From Protea cynaroides (taxonomy: Eukaryota > Streptophyta > Magnoliopsida > Proteales > Proteaceae): a DNA stretch of 64,000 bases. Each line of letters starts with the position of its first letter. The stretch's first letter is position 1. Shown here piece after piece: positions 23,864 to 36,040 of the stretch. The position numbers and the translations under genes are program-made. Below the pieces are notes generated by a model. That model was not told the DNA's origin. It did not search any database and saw nothing but the letters and a program-made list of their open reading frames with translations. The DNA lies in assembly GCA_028583415.1 (NCBI GenBank), contig CM053273.1, forward strand, positions 91,796,676-91,860,675. Reading direction: 5' to 3'.

Positions 23864-24005
23864 TTTATTTTGTTATCTCTGATTGTAATGTGGATTGTGT
23901 TTGGTTTGGCTTTGTTGGCACGGTCTTACGATCCTGGATTGAACCATTGGTTCTTTTGAAGATTCATCATACTACTAGTTAGTCCAGATTTACAATGTGA
24001 CAATT

Positions 24006-24017
24006 TGGTATCAAAGC
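24006..24017 (+). other. Primer binding site of E1
   Basis: TGGTATCAAAGC follows the LTR after three bases. It matches the complement of the initiator methionine tRNA 3' end (TGGTATCAGAGC) at 11 of 12 positions. It shows that 21069-24002 is a true 5' LTR. Confidence 0.88.
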
Positions 24018-24195
24018 TCTAAGGCTCTGCCAGTAAAACCTGAATACATCTAGAAGAGTCCATGAACTAAGTTAGGATAAAATAAACAAAAGTGAGATAA
24101 TGTATATTCAGAATCAGAGTACAGTCCACAATCCAGACGATTACTCTATAAATGTAAACACCAAAAAGAAATGTATCCATAGCAGAAAATGAGAT

Positions 24196-25448
24196 CTAGT
24201 CCTGAGCTGGTAGAGGATGAGATGGGGACTCTCTATCCTTATTGTAATCCTCAACATAAACCCTCGTGAGCCAAGCTACATGCCCCTGAGTTGTCTGGAG
24301 ACTCGTAGCAAGATCCGCTACCTTGTGATCTATAGCTCGTTGAGCATCAAGTATATGCCGCTGACTATCTCGGATCTCTCGAAAGAGCACCATCATATCA
24401 TCTGGTGGAGGATGCGAGGGACCAGCTAAGGATGTAGTCCGAGAAGGGCCAACTCCAGTAGTATGACATGGTGAAGGAGGAGGGATGTCATCTACATCCA
24501 TGTACATATGGTCATTGCCCTCATCACCCTCTGCTGCGGCAACCTCAAAGGCTACCTCTGCTGTCGTTGCAGCTGTAGTTATCGCATCTGCTACCACCAC
24601 TCGAGTGAGAGGACGCTCCATATTATTTCGTTCCTCATCACTGACTTGCTCCCCCTACATCCCCATCCTATAGACAGCATATCAATCGAGGTCTGCTGAC
24701 ATAGTATCCTAAAAATTCTCTCATCCTTTAGGTTTACCTGTAGAAGAGCAAGCAGGGTGGTGATCAAGCACCCATAAGGTAAGTTGCCCTTCAGATCGGG
24801 CATCATGGCTCTGGGCATAATGTGGATGATAATGTATGGGAGGTAGACAGGTTTTCTGGTACAGATGCAATATAGAAGATACTGGGTCAACTGTGAAAGA
24901 CTCTCATAATGGTCACTTTACGGTACAAGATTATGCTGGATGATCTTACAGTATACACGTGGCTTAGGACGGAAATTTTTTACTTTCATCTTCCAACGAT
25001 CACTCCGTAGGATACTGCTCACCTCTGTACACATCCTCTCTGACAAAAACATAAGCTCTTTTGGGGTGCAATAGACTAGCTGACCATTATTTGAAATGCC
25101 TAGAATACCTGCCAACGACTGAGTATTGAACGAGATAGGTATCCCTTTCACCCAGTTGGTGACCCTGAGCTCCCTACCTCTGTCTAGGTCCTCTAGGTCA
25201 CCCTCAAGCTGAAGGTTATAATAGAAATGCTTGACTAATTCTGGATGAGTGCACCCTTCATATTGGGTCACTGGAAGCCAACCAATATCACCAAATGCCC
25301 TCTCTACATCGAACAACACTAGACTCAGTAAATTGACGAACCGACCCTCCTTTACTCTTTTTCGTCGGTACCAAGGGTATTGTGCCTTGGCTTCGATAGA
25401 TTGAAAGCGTGATGCGTCATATGGTTTGGGATTCTTGGTTCGGGCCAT
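24196..25448 (-). pseudogene. Antisense extra ORF of E1 (plant transposon-associated domain), frameshifted
   Basis: It lies between primer binding site and gag but on the opposite strand. From the ATG at 25448 (MARTKNPKPYD): a domain with GRFVNLLSLVLFDV, then GWLPVTQYEG, PELVKHFYYNL and VKGIPISFNTQSLAGILGI, a pattern I match to the 'putative plant transposon protein' domain, function unknown. The frame shifts near 24918 into a stretch with KGNLPYGCLITTLL and again near 24620 into an acidic linker and a C-terminal helix (RDSQRHILDAQRA...TTQGHVAWLTRVYVEDYNKD). The stop is just before 24196. Homologous ORFs sit at the same place in the other elements (36641, 45604, 52877, 63861), so this is part of the element and not a stray insertion. 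The copy is dead. Confidence 0.72.
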
Positions 25449-26322
25449 AATTAGTTGCAAGAAAGTGAAACAACAAATAAGTTAGTAAAAGTTAAAAATT
25501 TGGGCAGCAAAACGACATAAATTGGTCAAAAGCCTCATTTTTCACCCAAACACTTGGGAAGGAGGACTTACATGAGTTACAAACCATTTTGTAATAATTA
25601 ACTAATTCAAAACTGTAACCAATTTTAAGAGATTTTAAGAAATTTCAGAAATTGGGCAAATCCCCAATTTTTAGGTCAAAAGATCAAATTTTGGGTGTTT
25701 GGCCAAACCAACTGATGAACCCCAAATTTCTTAAGGGCTTTCGTTCGTTGGGTGCCCAACATCAAACTCAAGTGAAGCAATTAAAATTTTAACAGTTGAA
25801 TAACTGGTAATTTGAAGAAAACTATAAAAGATAATAAAAACCTAAGTTTGTTAGGCTAAAGGGAAAATGGGAATGAAGAACATACCTTGAAGAAGGGAAT
25901 GGAAGTTGTCGACCGATGAAAAATCTCCAAGTTATCCGGTTGACATTGTTGCAACTCACTGGTGGCGAGTTGAATTGAAACCCAAAAGAAGACAAAAAGA
26001 AAATGGGAAAAGAGCTCGAATCAGGGTTAAAAATCAAATTTTGGGTTGAGCGGTCGCCAAATTCGACCAAAAGTATCGACCACATAGTCGACCGCAGAGC
26101 CTCGGGACGTTTCTCAGGGTTGTGTGGTTGCTTCAGTGGTCGCATGTAGTGCAACTAGTCAATGTCGACCAAACAAAAATTTTTTTGACCTGCTTATGCT
26201 CTATTTGGTTCTGTGTTTGGGAATTTCTTTCTTATATTGTGAGGCCAACATGAAACTCCCATACACTGTATTTGTCTCACATTTTTTGACTCTACAGACA
26301 CCACCATAATCAATAGTCTCAA
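25449..26322. promoter_or_regulatory. Spacer between the antisense ORF and gag of E1, with a word cluster
   Basis: No coding region. At 26041-26165 a cluster of GGTCGCC, GTCGACC, GTCGACCGC and GGTCGCATG words appears, the family-specific word of this element's LTRs. E2, E3 and E4 have ACCGGT-type clusters at the same place. On the minus strand a good donor (CAAG|GTATGT) lies near 25890, and a decayed acceptor (CTTGCAAC where E2 has TTTTGCAG) lies just before the antisense ATG, consistent with a 5'-UTR intron. It probably acts as the antisense ORF promoter, which is inference. Confidence 0.5.
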
Positions 26323-27660
26323 ATGGTTGGATGTAGAGGAAGCCGTAGGGGACGAAACCCAAGCCCACCTCCACCACCACCTGGAGTGGAAAATTCCAAT
26401 GAAAACCCTGAAGAGTAAGCTAAAAATAATGAAAACCAGAATGTTATGCCACAAGGAGTCAACAATTAGGCCAATCCAACCAACTTATCAAAACCATCAC
26501 CTGAATTGACTACAGTTGTGACAGATTTGGCAAGACAGGTGCAAGAACAATAGTAGATATTATTGGCTATGCAAGTTGCCATGGGAATTGTTCCCCCAGC
26601 TACCAATACCACACCAACACCTCCCAATCAGACCAGCACAGTACCAGTTGGTAGTAGTGTTGTGCCACCAACACCTATTAGCAACAATACGATGCCTATA
26701 GCTTAGCAAACTCCAGTGATGCATACTCTAGTGCAAAATCTCGGAGTACAACAAAGGGGAAACAATCAAGCCGGTCATTAGAATCAGCTGCCTACATATA
26801 GATTCTACGCAAAAAATCAGCTTGACCACTCTATACTGATAAAGCATTTTCTGAAGATGACACCGAAGGAATTCACGAGCAAGCCATTCGACCCATTATG
26901 ACCAGCCCACTGGATTGACAAAATGGTAAAGAACTTCATAATGATAGCCATTTCAAAAGAGGAGAAGGTAATGTGTGCAACCTTCATGCTAAAAGGAAAT
27001 GTGAATCATTGGTGGAAGTCCACTCAAAGTTATCTTCTGACCAAGCACACGCATCCGACTTGGGCTATCTTCAAAGAAGCCTTTTTTGAGAAGTATTTTC
27101 CCAGAAGCTTCAGAGATCAGATGGAGAAGTAATTTTTAAGTTTGTATAAAGGTAAAATGCCTGTATACGCTAACCAGCAGCGTTATGAAGAGTTATTCTT
27201 CTTTGATCCCACTAGTATGCAAGAGGAGGATACCAAGACCCGTCAGTTCGTCACCAGACTGAGGGGTAGTATTCGAGAGCATGTGCTGGGATTGGAAAAA
27301 AAGATTTATAATGAAACTGTGTAGATTGCTCGAGTACTGGAGTCAAGCCAGAAGGAAAGTTATTTTGCTTAGAATCGTGGTTTAAAGAGACCTAATGGAA
27401 ACTCATTTAATGGAGGGAATACTAGGACCTTCAAACCATTCCGACCACAGAATAATAATGGTACAGCTAAGCCTACCTAGATAGTTCTACCCCAACCAAG
27501 GCAGGTGACTACTAACATCAAATGCTTCAACTGTGATCAGACGGGACATTATGCAAGGAGTTTCCCTACGCCTAAGAAGTAGTTACAGCAAGGAAAGGTT
27601 TATGTTGTGACTTCTGAAGACGTAACCACATCACCTGATGTGGTCACAGGTATGACTTGA
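26323..27660 (+). pseudogene. gag: E1 gag, multiply interrupted
   Basis: The ATG at 26323 (MVGCRGSRRGRN) matches the Gag start of E2 and E3 (MVGENGRRGRK, MVGGNKRR). A capsid region with ATFMLKGNVNHWWKSTQ and YANQQRYEELFFFDP follows. The zinc knuckle at about 27520-27566 is CFNCDQTGHYARSF, so the last Cys of CCHC has become Phe. Several in-frame stops (26406, 26460, 27132, 27322 and others) make it non-functional. Gag would normally form the virus-like particle and bind the element RNA. Confidence 0.85.
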
Positions 27661-27699
27661 CCTTTGTTAATTACAGTACCTTGTATAAACATGTAGACT

Positions 27700-28473
27700 A
27701 AACTTAGATAAAAACTACAGGTATTGTAACCATAGCCAGTGTACTTGCCAGAGTCCTCTTCAACACTGGGGCTACCCATTTTTTTATCTGTCTCTTTTGA
27801 AAAGAAGTTGGACATGCCCCTTAGACCTTTAGACCTCAAAATATTAGTATGTTTGCCGTTGGGATTAGAGGTTGTATTAGACAAATGTTATGGACCGTGT
27901 CTAGTACTTATTAATGGAAGGAGAATGGATGCAAATTTAGTTCAGCTCGAGATTCAGTCTTTGACGTCATCTTAGGAATTGAATGGTTGTCTCAACATTC
28001 CATGAGTCTACTACGTACTGAAAAGAAGTTGTCATTCAAGGCCAAGGATGGTGTATAATTTGACTTTATGGGGACCAAACTTTTTCGTAAATGGAAACTC
28101 ATTCTCTTTGCACTGAAGGCTAAGAGATGCCTTAAGAAGGGAGGAATTGGATATCTAGTATCTGGGTTAGATGTCACTAAGGAAGTGCCACTGATGAAGG
28201 ATATAGAAGTGGTACGGGAGTTTCCAGATGTATTTTCAGAAGACTTACCTGGGTTGCCACCTAATCAAGCAACCGAGTTCGTTATAGACCTATTGCCAGG
28301 GTCAACACTTATGTCTAGGGCACCTTATCGGATGGCTCCTACCAAGTTAAAGGAACTGAAGACTTAACTATAGGAGTCATTGGACAAGCAATTTATCCAG
28401 CCAAGTCTATCGCCTTGGAGAGCTCCAGTGTTGTTCTTGAAGAAGAAGGATGGTAGTGTTCGATTGTGCATAA
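27700..28473 (+). pseudogene. pol: E1 pol, 5' part: protease to start of reverse transcriptase
   Basis: The aspartic protease active site should read DSG or DTG but is NTG here (27762-27770), so the catalytic Asp is lost. The linker region (KCLKKGGIGYLVSGLDVT) and the approach to reverse transcriptase (MAPTKLKELKT, then a stop) follow. The frame breaks off within the first conserved reverse transcriptase block at 28473, where the 27.8-kb minus-strand block was inserted. It continues at 56323. Confidence 0.88.
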
Positions 28474-30815
28474 TGTCACACCCCAATTCTGAACCAACCA
28501 GAATGGTGTGAGTGAACCGTCATTGAACCAACGGTTCACACCAGGATCTCGAATAGGCCGTGTCCACTCATACAAACCATTGCACATAACCACAATCAGA
28601 ATATAAATAGTATAGCGGAAGTCTTTAAATAGAATGAACTGAGTATCTATTGATAAATTAAATAAGTATCCAATTATTCAAATCCAAACAATAAATATAA
28701 TATCCTTACATCCACTTAATCCAACTGAAAATAACTGAAATAAATAAATCAAATCAAATCAAAGGTACACGCAGAAAGGGCACTCGCATGAAGCGTCATG
28801 CTCGTCCTCTCCTGCCTGTACACCCAGAGCAGCAACATCACCATACGCCGGAGCGTTCATATAGTCATCCACCGTGTATCCTGCATCAACATCTAAAAAC
28901 AATGTGTACACAAAGGGTGAGCTCACAACTTACCTCAGTAAGATAATCAGACAGTTTCACAATATTATGCATGAGTAACAATCATTTTATGTTGTGGACT
29001 GGTTTAAGTTTGCAATGTGCTATAGAAAGGTTTGGTGGCCCCCGTACCTCTATACACGAGTGTGTGGCACCTCATGGATCACACCACCATTGGCCCACAT
29101 GCACCCATCATGGAATAGAGATAGAGCTATGATATCCCCGTACCTCCCCTGATGCTCTACCCATACCAGTACCTAAGCCCCTACTGGTCAGGGCTTGCAA
29201 ACTGGGCTCACAACTAACCAATCCTATATGTCATCAATGTATGCTCTATCCCAGCACAGCCGTCTACGGCATAGAGATAGAGCTAAGGCATCCCCGTACC
29301 TCCCCTGATACCCTATCCGCAACTAACCTACTAGGATAGAACAATACGCAGGTAGACCCTATCCCAACATAACTCCCTACGGCATAGAGATAGAGCTAAA
29401 GCATCGTGGACAAGCCAGCGTCGACCTCGAAGACCACAGTGCCACATCACCATGGCCAGGCCAGCATCAACATCGGAGACCACCGTACCACAACCTTCCC
29501 CTGATGCCCCACGCGTACCAAGCATGTTAAGATAGAATACTACAAAAGGTGCCAGTGTGAGGAATGATCCCAGGCCCATGCCCTACTCCACACACCAACG
29601 AAAACAATCACATGCGTAACAATCACATCCTATAATGCATGAACAATAATAATAACTGAAAGTAAAGGATGGCATGTGAATATGCACCAACATCACATCA
29701 TATATATTCAGTGTCAATAACAAAGATTTACTGTCCATTAATTATTAGGTTTAGGTCAGATTCCATTACCTGACGCTCGTTTGTTAGCTTGCTCCACGTC
29801 GCAAGATCCAAACGAAAAGTCACAAAGTCCTATAATATTATTAGGGTTTCATTAGAATAGTTTCTTAGGGTTTCACGTTGGTAAAAAACCAACAAGGTTA
29901 CAAAATACACTCACAGAGCTGACCGATTGCATGTACCGGTCACAGCTCTGTGGGGAAGACTGGCGATCGGTATGGTCAGCCGGTCCCCACAGACCAGCCC
30001 CCCGGAAGGTACCGGTGGCAACATACCGGTCACACAGGGTGCAACCGGTATAGTCGACCGGTATGTCTCCGGAAGACCATACTTGGGTTTTTCGACTGCC
30101 ATCGATCAATCTCTATGGATTTCCAGGGTTTCTCCTATCCATTCTAAGTCTGAGCTTTGAGTTAGAGTTATCTCCAACTCATTCAAGTTTAGTTTCGATG
30201 AATATCATCTCGGAACTTGAATCTAGGTTTTGACGGCAAATTTAGGGTTTTAAGGTCCAGTTAGGGTTTTAGATCAATACCTACTTTGCATGGTATTGAT
30301 CCTCCCCTATAACTATCCTAGAGTCATAGGGTAAGAAGAGTGGTTAAAACACTTACCGTTGATTGGCGTAACGTGAGCGTCGTCGAACGGTAATGGCGGT
30401 ACCTCCTTCTTCTTCCTAGCTCCTTCTCCTTTCCAACCTCCTTCTTTTCTCTAGGGTTTGTGAGAGACAATGGAAAGGATTTAAGGAGGTTTAAGGGTGT
30501 TTATATAGACTAGAATTAGGGTTTAGTAACCCTATTAGGATTAGGAAAGTCTTAGGATTTGAAATCAGGAAAGTGGGACCCGCAAAAGTTAATTTCTGGA
30601 TCTCCGCACTCAGCTGCGCAGAGTTGACCGATCGACCGGTACCAAGACCGGTACCATCGACCGGTCAACATAAAATAACATCTATTTGACCGTCTTTGAT
30701 CCGATTTTGTATCTGTTTGTCATCCGCTCGTCCCGTCTGGCCCGGTGATGATCAGGAGACCTGCTACGACATAAAACCAAGGTTTAGACCAGGTTTACGG
30801 AGTGCGGGTCTTACA
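28474..30815 (-). mobile_element. LTR La (2,342 bp), 3' LTR of E2
   Basis: It runs from TGTCACACCCC (28474) to GGGTCTTACA (30815) in + coordinates and is followed by the polypurine tract of a minus-strand element. The left flank CATAA pairs with CATAG after Le (56323-56327), so La and Le bound one insertion. Minus-strand TATA at 30501-30507. ACCGGT word clusters at 30625-30665 (before TATA) and 29925-30065 (before exon 2). Three copies of the TAGCTCTATCTCTA module lie at 29116-29129, 29272-29285 and 29385-29398 (minus). Confidence 0.92.
28759..29829 (-). CDS. LTR-embedded reading frame, exons 2 and 3 (La copy)
   Basis: Exon 2 is 29770-29829 (60 nt, after TTATAG, before GTAATG). Exon 3 is 28759-28892 (134 nt, after TTTTTAG). 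Exon 1 would end at 30357 before GTAAGTG and in phase reads EVPPLPFDDAHVTPING. The joined frame is open: CDFSFGSCDVEQANKRASDV crosses the exon 2/3 junction, then AGYTVDDYMNAPAYGDVAAL and an acidic Cys-rich end EDEHDASCECPFCVYL, stop TGA. There is no in-frame ATG after the TATA box, so initiation is unexplained. It is not recognised as any known family. The C-x-C-x2-C ending could bind metal, which is speculation. Confidence 0.55.
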
Positions 30816-30905
30816 ACTCCCCCACCCTTAAAAGAAATTTTGTCCCCGAAATTTGCATGTAGGTTTCACAACTCCCCCACCCTTAAAAGAAATTTCGACC
30901 TCGAA
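30816..30905 (-). other. Duplicated polypurine tract of E2
   Basis: In + coordinates ACTCCCCCACCCTTAAAAG follows the LTR at 30816 and occurs again about 57 bp further on at about 30871. Read on the minus strand these are two tandem copies of a CTTTTAAGGGTGGGGGAGT tract, of which the one next to the LTR should prime plus-strand DNA. The same doubling is present in E3 and E4. Confidence 0.75.
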
Positions 30906-33900
30906 ATTTGAACGTACCTTGATCGTCGAAAAGGTTAGGGTACTCCTTCCTCATTGCGCTCTCCTCTTCCCAAGTAATTTCTTCGACATCTTGGCTTTTC
31001 CATTGCACTTTCACATAATGAATATTCTTGTTTCGAAGTTGGTTGTACCTTTCGGCTTGAGAGCATCACAGGTACCACCTCAAAGGTTAAGTCTTCAGTC
31101 AAGTCTGGAGGATCAGCGGTTAAGATGTGCAATGGGTCTCTGACATACTTCTTCAATAATGATACATGGAACACATCATGAACACTTGACATAGATGGTG
31201 GTAGAGCCAATTGATATGCTACATTACCACGTCTGGTCAATATCTCGTATGGTCCCACATACCGGGGCATAGCTTCCCCTTCTTACCAAACCGTTTCGGA
31301 CCTCGTGACCGGGTGATATCTTCAAGAAGACTTTGTCATCCACTGCAAACTCTAGATCTCGACGTCGATTATCCGCATAGTGCTTCTGTCGAACTTGAGC
31401 TGTCTTTACTCTTTCCTTGATCTGATCAATCACTCGACAAGTTTCTTCAACAAACTCCGGTCCTACAATTCTTCTTTCTCCCACCTCGTTCCATAACAGA
31501 GGTGTACGACACTTCTTCCCATAGAGTGCTTCATATGGGGCCATCTGAATTGTAGCCTGATAGCTGTTGTTATAAGCAAACTCGATAAGTGATAGTTTCT
31601 CATCCCAAGCTCCCTTGAAGTTTAATGCACAGGCTCAGAGCATGTCTTTTAAAATTTGAATAGTTCATTCTGATTGCCCATCCGTCTGAGGGTGAAAAGC
31701 TGTACTGAACTTCAACTTTGTTCATATAACTTTCTGTAATCCTTCCCAGAACTTTGATGTAAAACGGGGATCTCTGTCAGATACTATACTCTCTGGGACG
31801 CCATGAAGTCTGACTATATTATCAACATATAACTTGGCCAGCTTCTCCATGGTATACTGAGGTCTGATCGCAATAAATCGAGCTGTCTTGGTGAGTCGGT
31901 CGACTATAACCCAAACTGCATCCATTGACCTTGGTGTCAAAGGTAGGTCAGTGACGAAATCCATAGTGATACAATCCCACTTCCATGCAGGTTCCGGTAA
32001 TGGCTGTAGTAAACCTGCGGGTCTCTGCCTTTCTGCTTTAACTTGTTGACAATTCAGACATTGGAACACGAAATGAGATATATCTGTTTTCATACCCCTC
32101 CACCAATATAGTCTTCTTAAATCATGGTATATTTTGGTACTTCCTGGATGTACCGAATATGGAGTGTAATGAGCTTCAGTCATAACTCGATCTCTGATAT
32201 TGCAGTCTTCACTCTCAGGTATACATAACCGTCCACGATACCTGAGTACCTTGTCTGAATCCAAGGTAAAGTCAGGATTGCTCTTACCCTTCTCTAAGTC
32301 TTCTTGCACTGTCTTGAGATGTGGATCCTGTAGGACTGCTACCTTGACTTCATCAACTAGATCCGGTGAGATCTTCAAAGCTGCGAACATCATGGTGAAC
32401 TTATGAATTAAGCCTTGCTCAACTGGATCTTCTGCAGTCTCTATTATGTGTTCTTCATCATTTTCCATTGAACTTGAGGCTGTAGCACACAATGCAGCAT
32501 TTGTACTTGGCCCGGCCTCAGGTTTCGATGCCCACTTTCTGCTTAAGGCGTCAGCCACAACATTTGCTTTGCCCGGATGGTACTGGATGTCACAATCATA
32601 ATCTTTTAACAATTCCAGCCATCACCTCTGTCTCATATTCAGATCCTTCTGAGTGAAAAGATAAGTTAAGCTCTTGTGATATGACTTAATCTGAAACTTC
32701 TCACCGTACAAGTAGTGTCTCCAAGTCTTGATGGCATGTATAACTGCTGCTAGCTCCAAATTATGCGTAGGATAGTTCTTCTCATGCTCCTTTAACTGTC
32801 TCGATGCGTAAGCGATCACCTGTTCTCCTTGCATCAATACACACCCGATACCCAACCCTGTAGCATCCGTATATAAGGTAAACGGTACGCTTGGTTCTGG
32901 GATGGTCAAGATAGATGCAGAGACTAGTCTTGATTTCAAAGTCTGAAAGCACTTCTCATACTCATCTGTCCATATGAATTTCTCCCCCTTCTTGGTCAAT
33001 CTGGTGAGTGGAACAACGATCCTGGAGTAGTCTTCCACGAATCTTCTATAATAACCAGGCAACCCAAGGAAACTACGAATCTCCACAACAGATTTTGGTG
33101 CTTCCCATCCTACTATAACAGCTATCTTACTTGGATCAACCTTGATACCGTCTTCAGATACTACATGGCCTAAGAAAGTCACTTCCTTCAGCCAAAACTC
33201 TCACTTCTTGAACTTAGCATACAGCTTCTCCGTTCTCAGCCGTTGTAGGGCTGCTTTTAAGTGTGTTGCATGAGTCTCTCTGTCCTTTGAGTAAACCAAT
33301 ATGTCATCAATGAATACGATGACCGAAGTATCCAACATATCATGAAACACTCGGTTCATCAGTTCGATGAACGACGCTGGAGCATTAGTCAAACCGAACG
33401 ACATAACTAGAAACTCATAATGCCCATACCGTGTTCTGAAAGCAGTCTTCGGAATATCTCCGGCCTTGATCTTCAGTTGGTGATACCCCGATCGGAGATC
33501 AATCTTCGAGAAAACCTTTGAACCCTGTAACTGATCGAATAGATCGTCGATCCTAGGCAAAGGATACCGATTCTTGATAGTCAACTTGTTCAGCTCACGG
33601 TAGTCAATGCATAGCCTTACACTTTCGTCCTTCTTCTTGACAAATAGTACAGGTTCTCCCCAAGGTGATATGCTAGGTCGTATGAAACCCTTATCCAACA
33701 ATTCTTGTAATTGGGTCTTCAACTCCTTTAACTCGGTAGGGGCCATCCTGTATGGTGCTTTAGACACCGGCGCCGAACCTGGCATAAGGTCTATCACAAA
33801 TTCTGTAGCCCTGTCTGGTGGTAAACTTGGGAGATCCTCTGGAAATACATCTGGAAACTATCGTACCACATCTAGATCTTCCATCTTTGGCACCTCAGCA

Positions 33901-34372
33901 GTGATGTCGACTACAGATACTAGATACCCCACTCCCCCCTTCTCTATGAATCTCTTAGCTTTTAGGGCGGAGAGAATCAGCTTCCGCTTCCTAGGTAACT
34001 TGGTCCCAGTGAAGCTATACTCCTTTCCCTTTTTGTCTGTAAGCAAAAGCTTCCTTTCACCACATAATAGGATAGCTGAATGATGGCCTAGCCAATCCAT
34101 TCCCAAAATGACATCAAAGTCTGCCATCTCGAGTAGTACCAAACTTGCTTCTAAGTCTCGGCCCTCAATACGTACTGTACATGGCCCATGATATTCAGTC
34201 AAAGCCACTTCGACTCCTAGCGGAGAGCGAACTATCAAGCTTGGGTTCAAGTGCTTGATTGGTAACTCCATTCGCTTCCCAAAGGAAATAGAAACAAAGG
34301 AGTACGTGGCCCCAGAGTCAAATAGTACTCTGGCAGGTATACCAGCTACATTTACAATTCCTGAAATTTTTA
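30906..34372 (-). pseudogene. pol: E2 pol (protease, reverse transcriptase, RNase H, integrase, chromodomain), lightly broken
   Basis: Read from 34372 downwards: protease DSG at 34311-34319; reverse transcriptase with [21 protein letters not shown]-type block and catalytic FIDD at about 33301-33325; RNase H with [10 protein letters not shown]; integrase with a zinc-binding HHCC region (C-x2-C in [10 protein letters not shown]) and DDE residues in DFVTDLP, SDRDPRF and the following Glu; and a C-terminal chromodomain-like end (EEITWEEE). Gene order and chromodomain place it with the Del/Tekay chromoviruses. Only scattered stops and small frameshifts (near 33190, 32615, 31640, 31300) break it, so it was active fairly recently. 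Pol copies the RNA and integrates the cDNA. Confidence 0.9.
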
Positions 34373-34394
34373 TTGTCCCTTAGTTCTACATGCT

Positions 34395-35725
34395 CACACA
34401 CATAATGAAATAATAAGCTAAATAGTAAGGGATAGAGTCTTACCAGTGACCACATCAGGTGATGCGGCTGCCTCTTCGGTGGTGACTGTAAATACTTTTC
34501 CTTGCTGGGGAGGTTGCTTCCTAGGTAGAGTGCAGGTCCTTGCAATATGACCCACTTGCTGACAGTTGAAACATTTAATGTTCGGGTTGTGTCCAGCGAA
34601 CTGGGACACAGGTGGTGTCGTATTGTTCCTTGCAGGCACTGTAGCGGTCTGAGCCCTGTATGGGCGGAAAGGCCTATTGTTACCGCCACCCGAACTCTCA
34701 ATAGCGGGTCTCTTCACTCCCCTGTTCTGTGCAAAGAAGCTGTCCCTCTGACTGGATTCTATCACTCTCGCAACCTGTATCGCCTCATTATAAATTTTCT
34801 TGTCCAGACCCAATATATGCTCTCTAATGCCTCCACGCAGTCCCATGGTGAACCTACGTGTCTTGGTATCTTCTTCTTGCATACTTGCCGGTGCGAAGAA
34901 AAATAACTCCTCGTACCTCTGCTGGTAAGCATCCACAGTCGACTGAGACTGCTGTAGATTAAGGAACTCCCTCTCCATCTGATCCCGAAAACTCTTCGAA
35001 AAATATTTATCGAAGAAGGCAACCTTGAACGCTTCCCATTCCACATGTGTATGCTTCATCTCCAGATATGCCCGTGTAGAATTCCACCAAGCATTCGCAT
35101 CTTCCTTCAGCATATGTGTGGCAAACATGACCTTTTCATCCTCTGTACAAGTCATCAGTCGAAAATTCTTCTCCATTTCTGCAACCCACTGTGCTAGCCA
35201 CAATGGTTTCCCGGTCTTACCTGTGAATGAAGAAGGCTTCAATTTTAGGAATTTGTTCACCGCTTAACTTTGATCGTGCTGTCCCTGTGTATTCATTCTG
35301 TACCATGGTGGTGGATACGGGTAGGCTCTCTGATAAGCAGAAGACGATGGGAACTGGTGTGGTGGTGGTACATTCTGGGCTTGGCCCATTGGCCCTGGAC
35401 TACCATGCATTGGTTGTGTAGTGTTATTCCCTCCAGACTCAGGCGTACCTTCAGTGGGAACAGGACCCGGTGGCCTGAACATCTTCAACATCTCGCTCAT
35501 GAATGCTTTCTGCTGAGCTTACATCTAATAGACCAGATTTGTAACAATGGTCTCAGAATTCCTGTGAGGTGGGCCAGGCAAATTTGTCGGTACCCTTGGA
35601 ACCTGTTCTTCCTCAACTTCCAGGCTTGGCTCTCTAACATAGCCTGGTTCAACCTGTTCTTCTTCCTCGAGGCGCATCCTAGCCTGGTGACGCTTTCGAC
35701 CCCTACGACCGTTTTCGCCTACCAT
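34395..35725 (-). pseudogene. gag: E2 gag, nearly complete, with frame breaks in the N-terminal third
   Basis: ATG at 35725 (MVGENGRRGRKRHQ), then a Pro- and Glu-rich N-terminus (LNIFRPPGPV-type segment around 35480), broken at about 35525 and 35265. A 280-codon frame follows with the capsid (ATHMLKEDANAWWNSTR), QQRYEELFFFAP and a complete CCHC zinc knuckle CFNCQQVGHIARTC. It ends just before 34418 in TTEEAAASPDVVTG, and protease resumes in another frame after a short spacer. The intact zinc knuckle and capsid suggest a young copy. Confidence 0.88.
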
Positions 35726-35892
35726 CTCAGACTATTCTATTTGAATCTGAGAAGAAGACATAACACATGAGAATGAGAACAATAGTAGTGATGTTAGTCT
35801 TGAACAATGTAAGGCGAGACAGCCGCAAAAATAAACATTTAAATGTTACAAAATTTTTAAAATTTTTCTGAAATTTTCTGGCTTTTCTGGTG

Positions 35893-36040
35893 CTGACCGG
35901 TCGCAACATACCGGTCGCTCCTCTGTAGAAAATGCTGCGACCTGTATAGTCGACCGGTCAGAATTTCGTTCTGACCGAGACATAGCGGTCGCAGCCAGTC
36001 TGGGGTACCGGTCGACCGGTATATCGACCGGTATGCCCAG
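35893..36040. promoter_or_regulatory. ACCGGT word cluster upstream of the E2 antisense ORF
   Basis: Repeated words GACCGGTCGCAAC, TACCGGTCGCTC, GTCGACCGGTCAG and GGTCGACCGGTATATCGACC in about 150 bp. The same word arrays occur in the La LTR. It lies between gag and the leader exon of the antisense ORF, so it may be its enhancer or promoter. Confidence 0.6.

Larger units (their letters stand above)
21069..24002 (+). mobile_element. 5' LTR of gypsy element E1, interrupted by element M2
   Basis: It starts TGTAGACCCGCACTCC, ends AATGTGACA at 24002, and is directly followed by a primer binding site. Removing M2 (22514-23863) leaves about 1.58 kb. This is shorter than its relatives because the TATA and exon-1 region is missing (a junction near 21325). 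A copy lacking its own TATA box may not initiate RNA. E1 runs on the + strand and reappears at 56323 and 59356. Confidence 0.82.

Noticed and set aside
29873..30160. Several overlapping frames on both strands rich in Thr, Pro and Arg
   Set aside because: They fall in an ACCGGT word cluster of LTR La. Similar chance frames appear in every such cluster (for example 44627-45137, 47862-48137, 55419-55668, 61922-62372) with no shared protein sequence.
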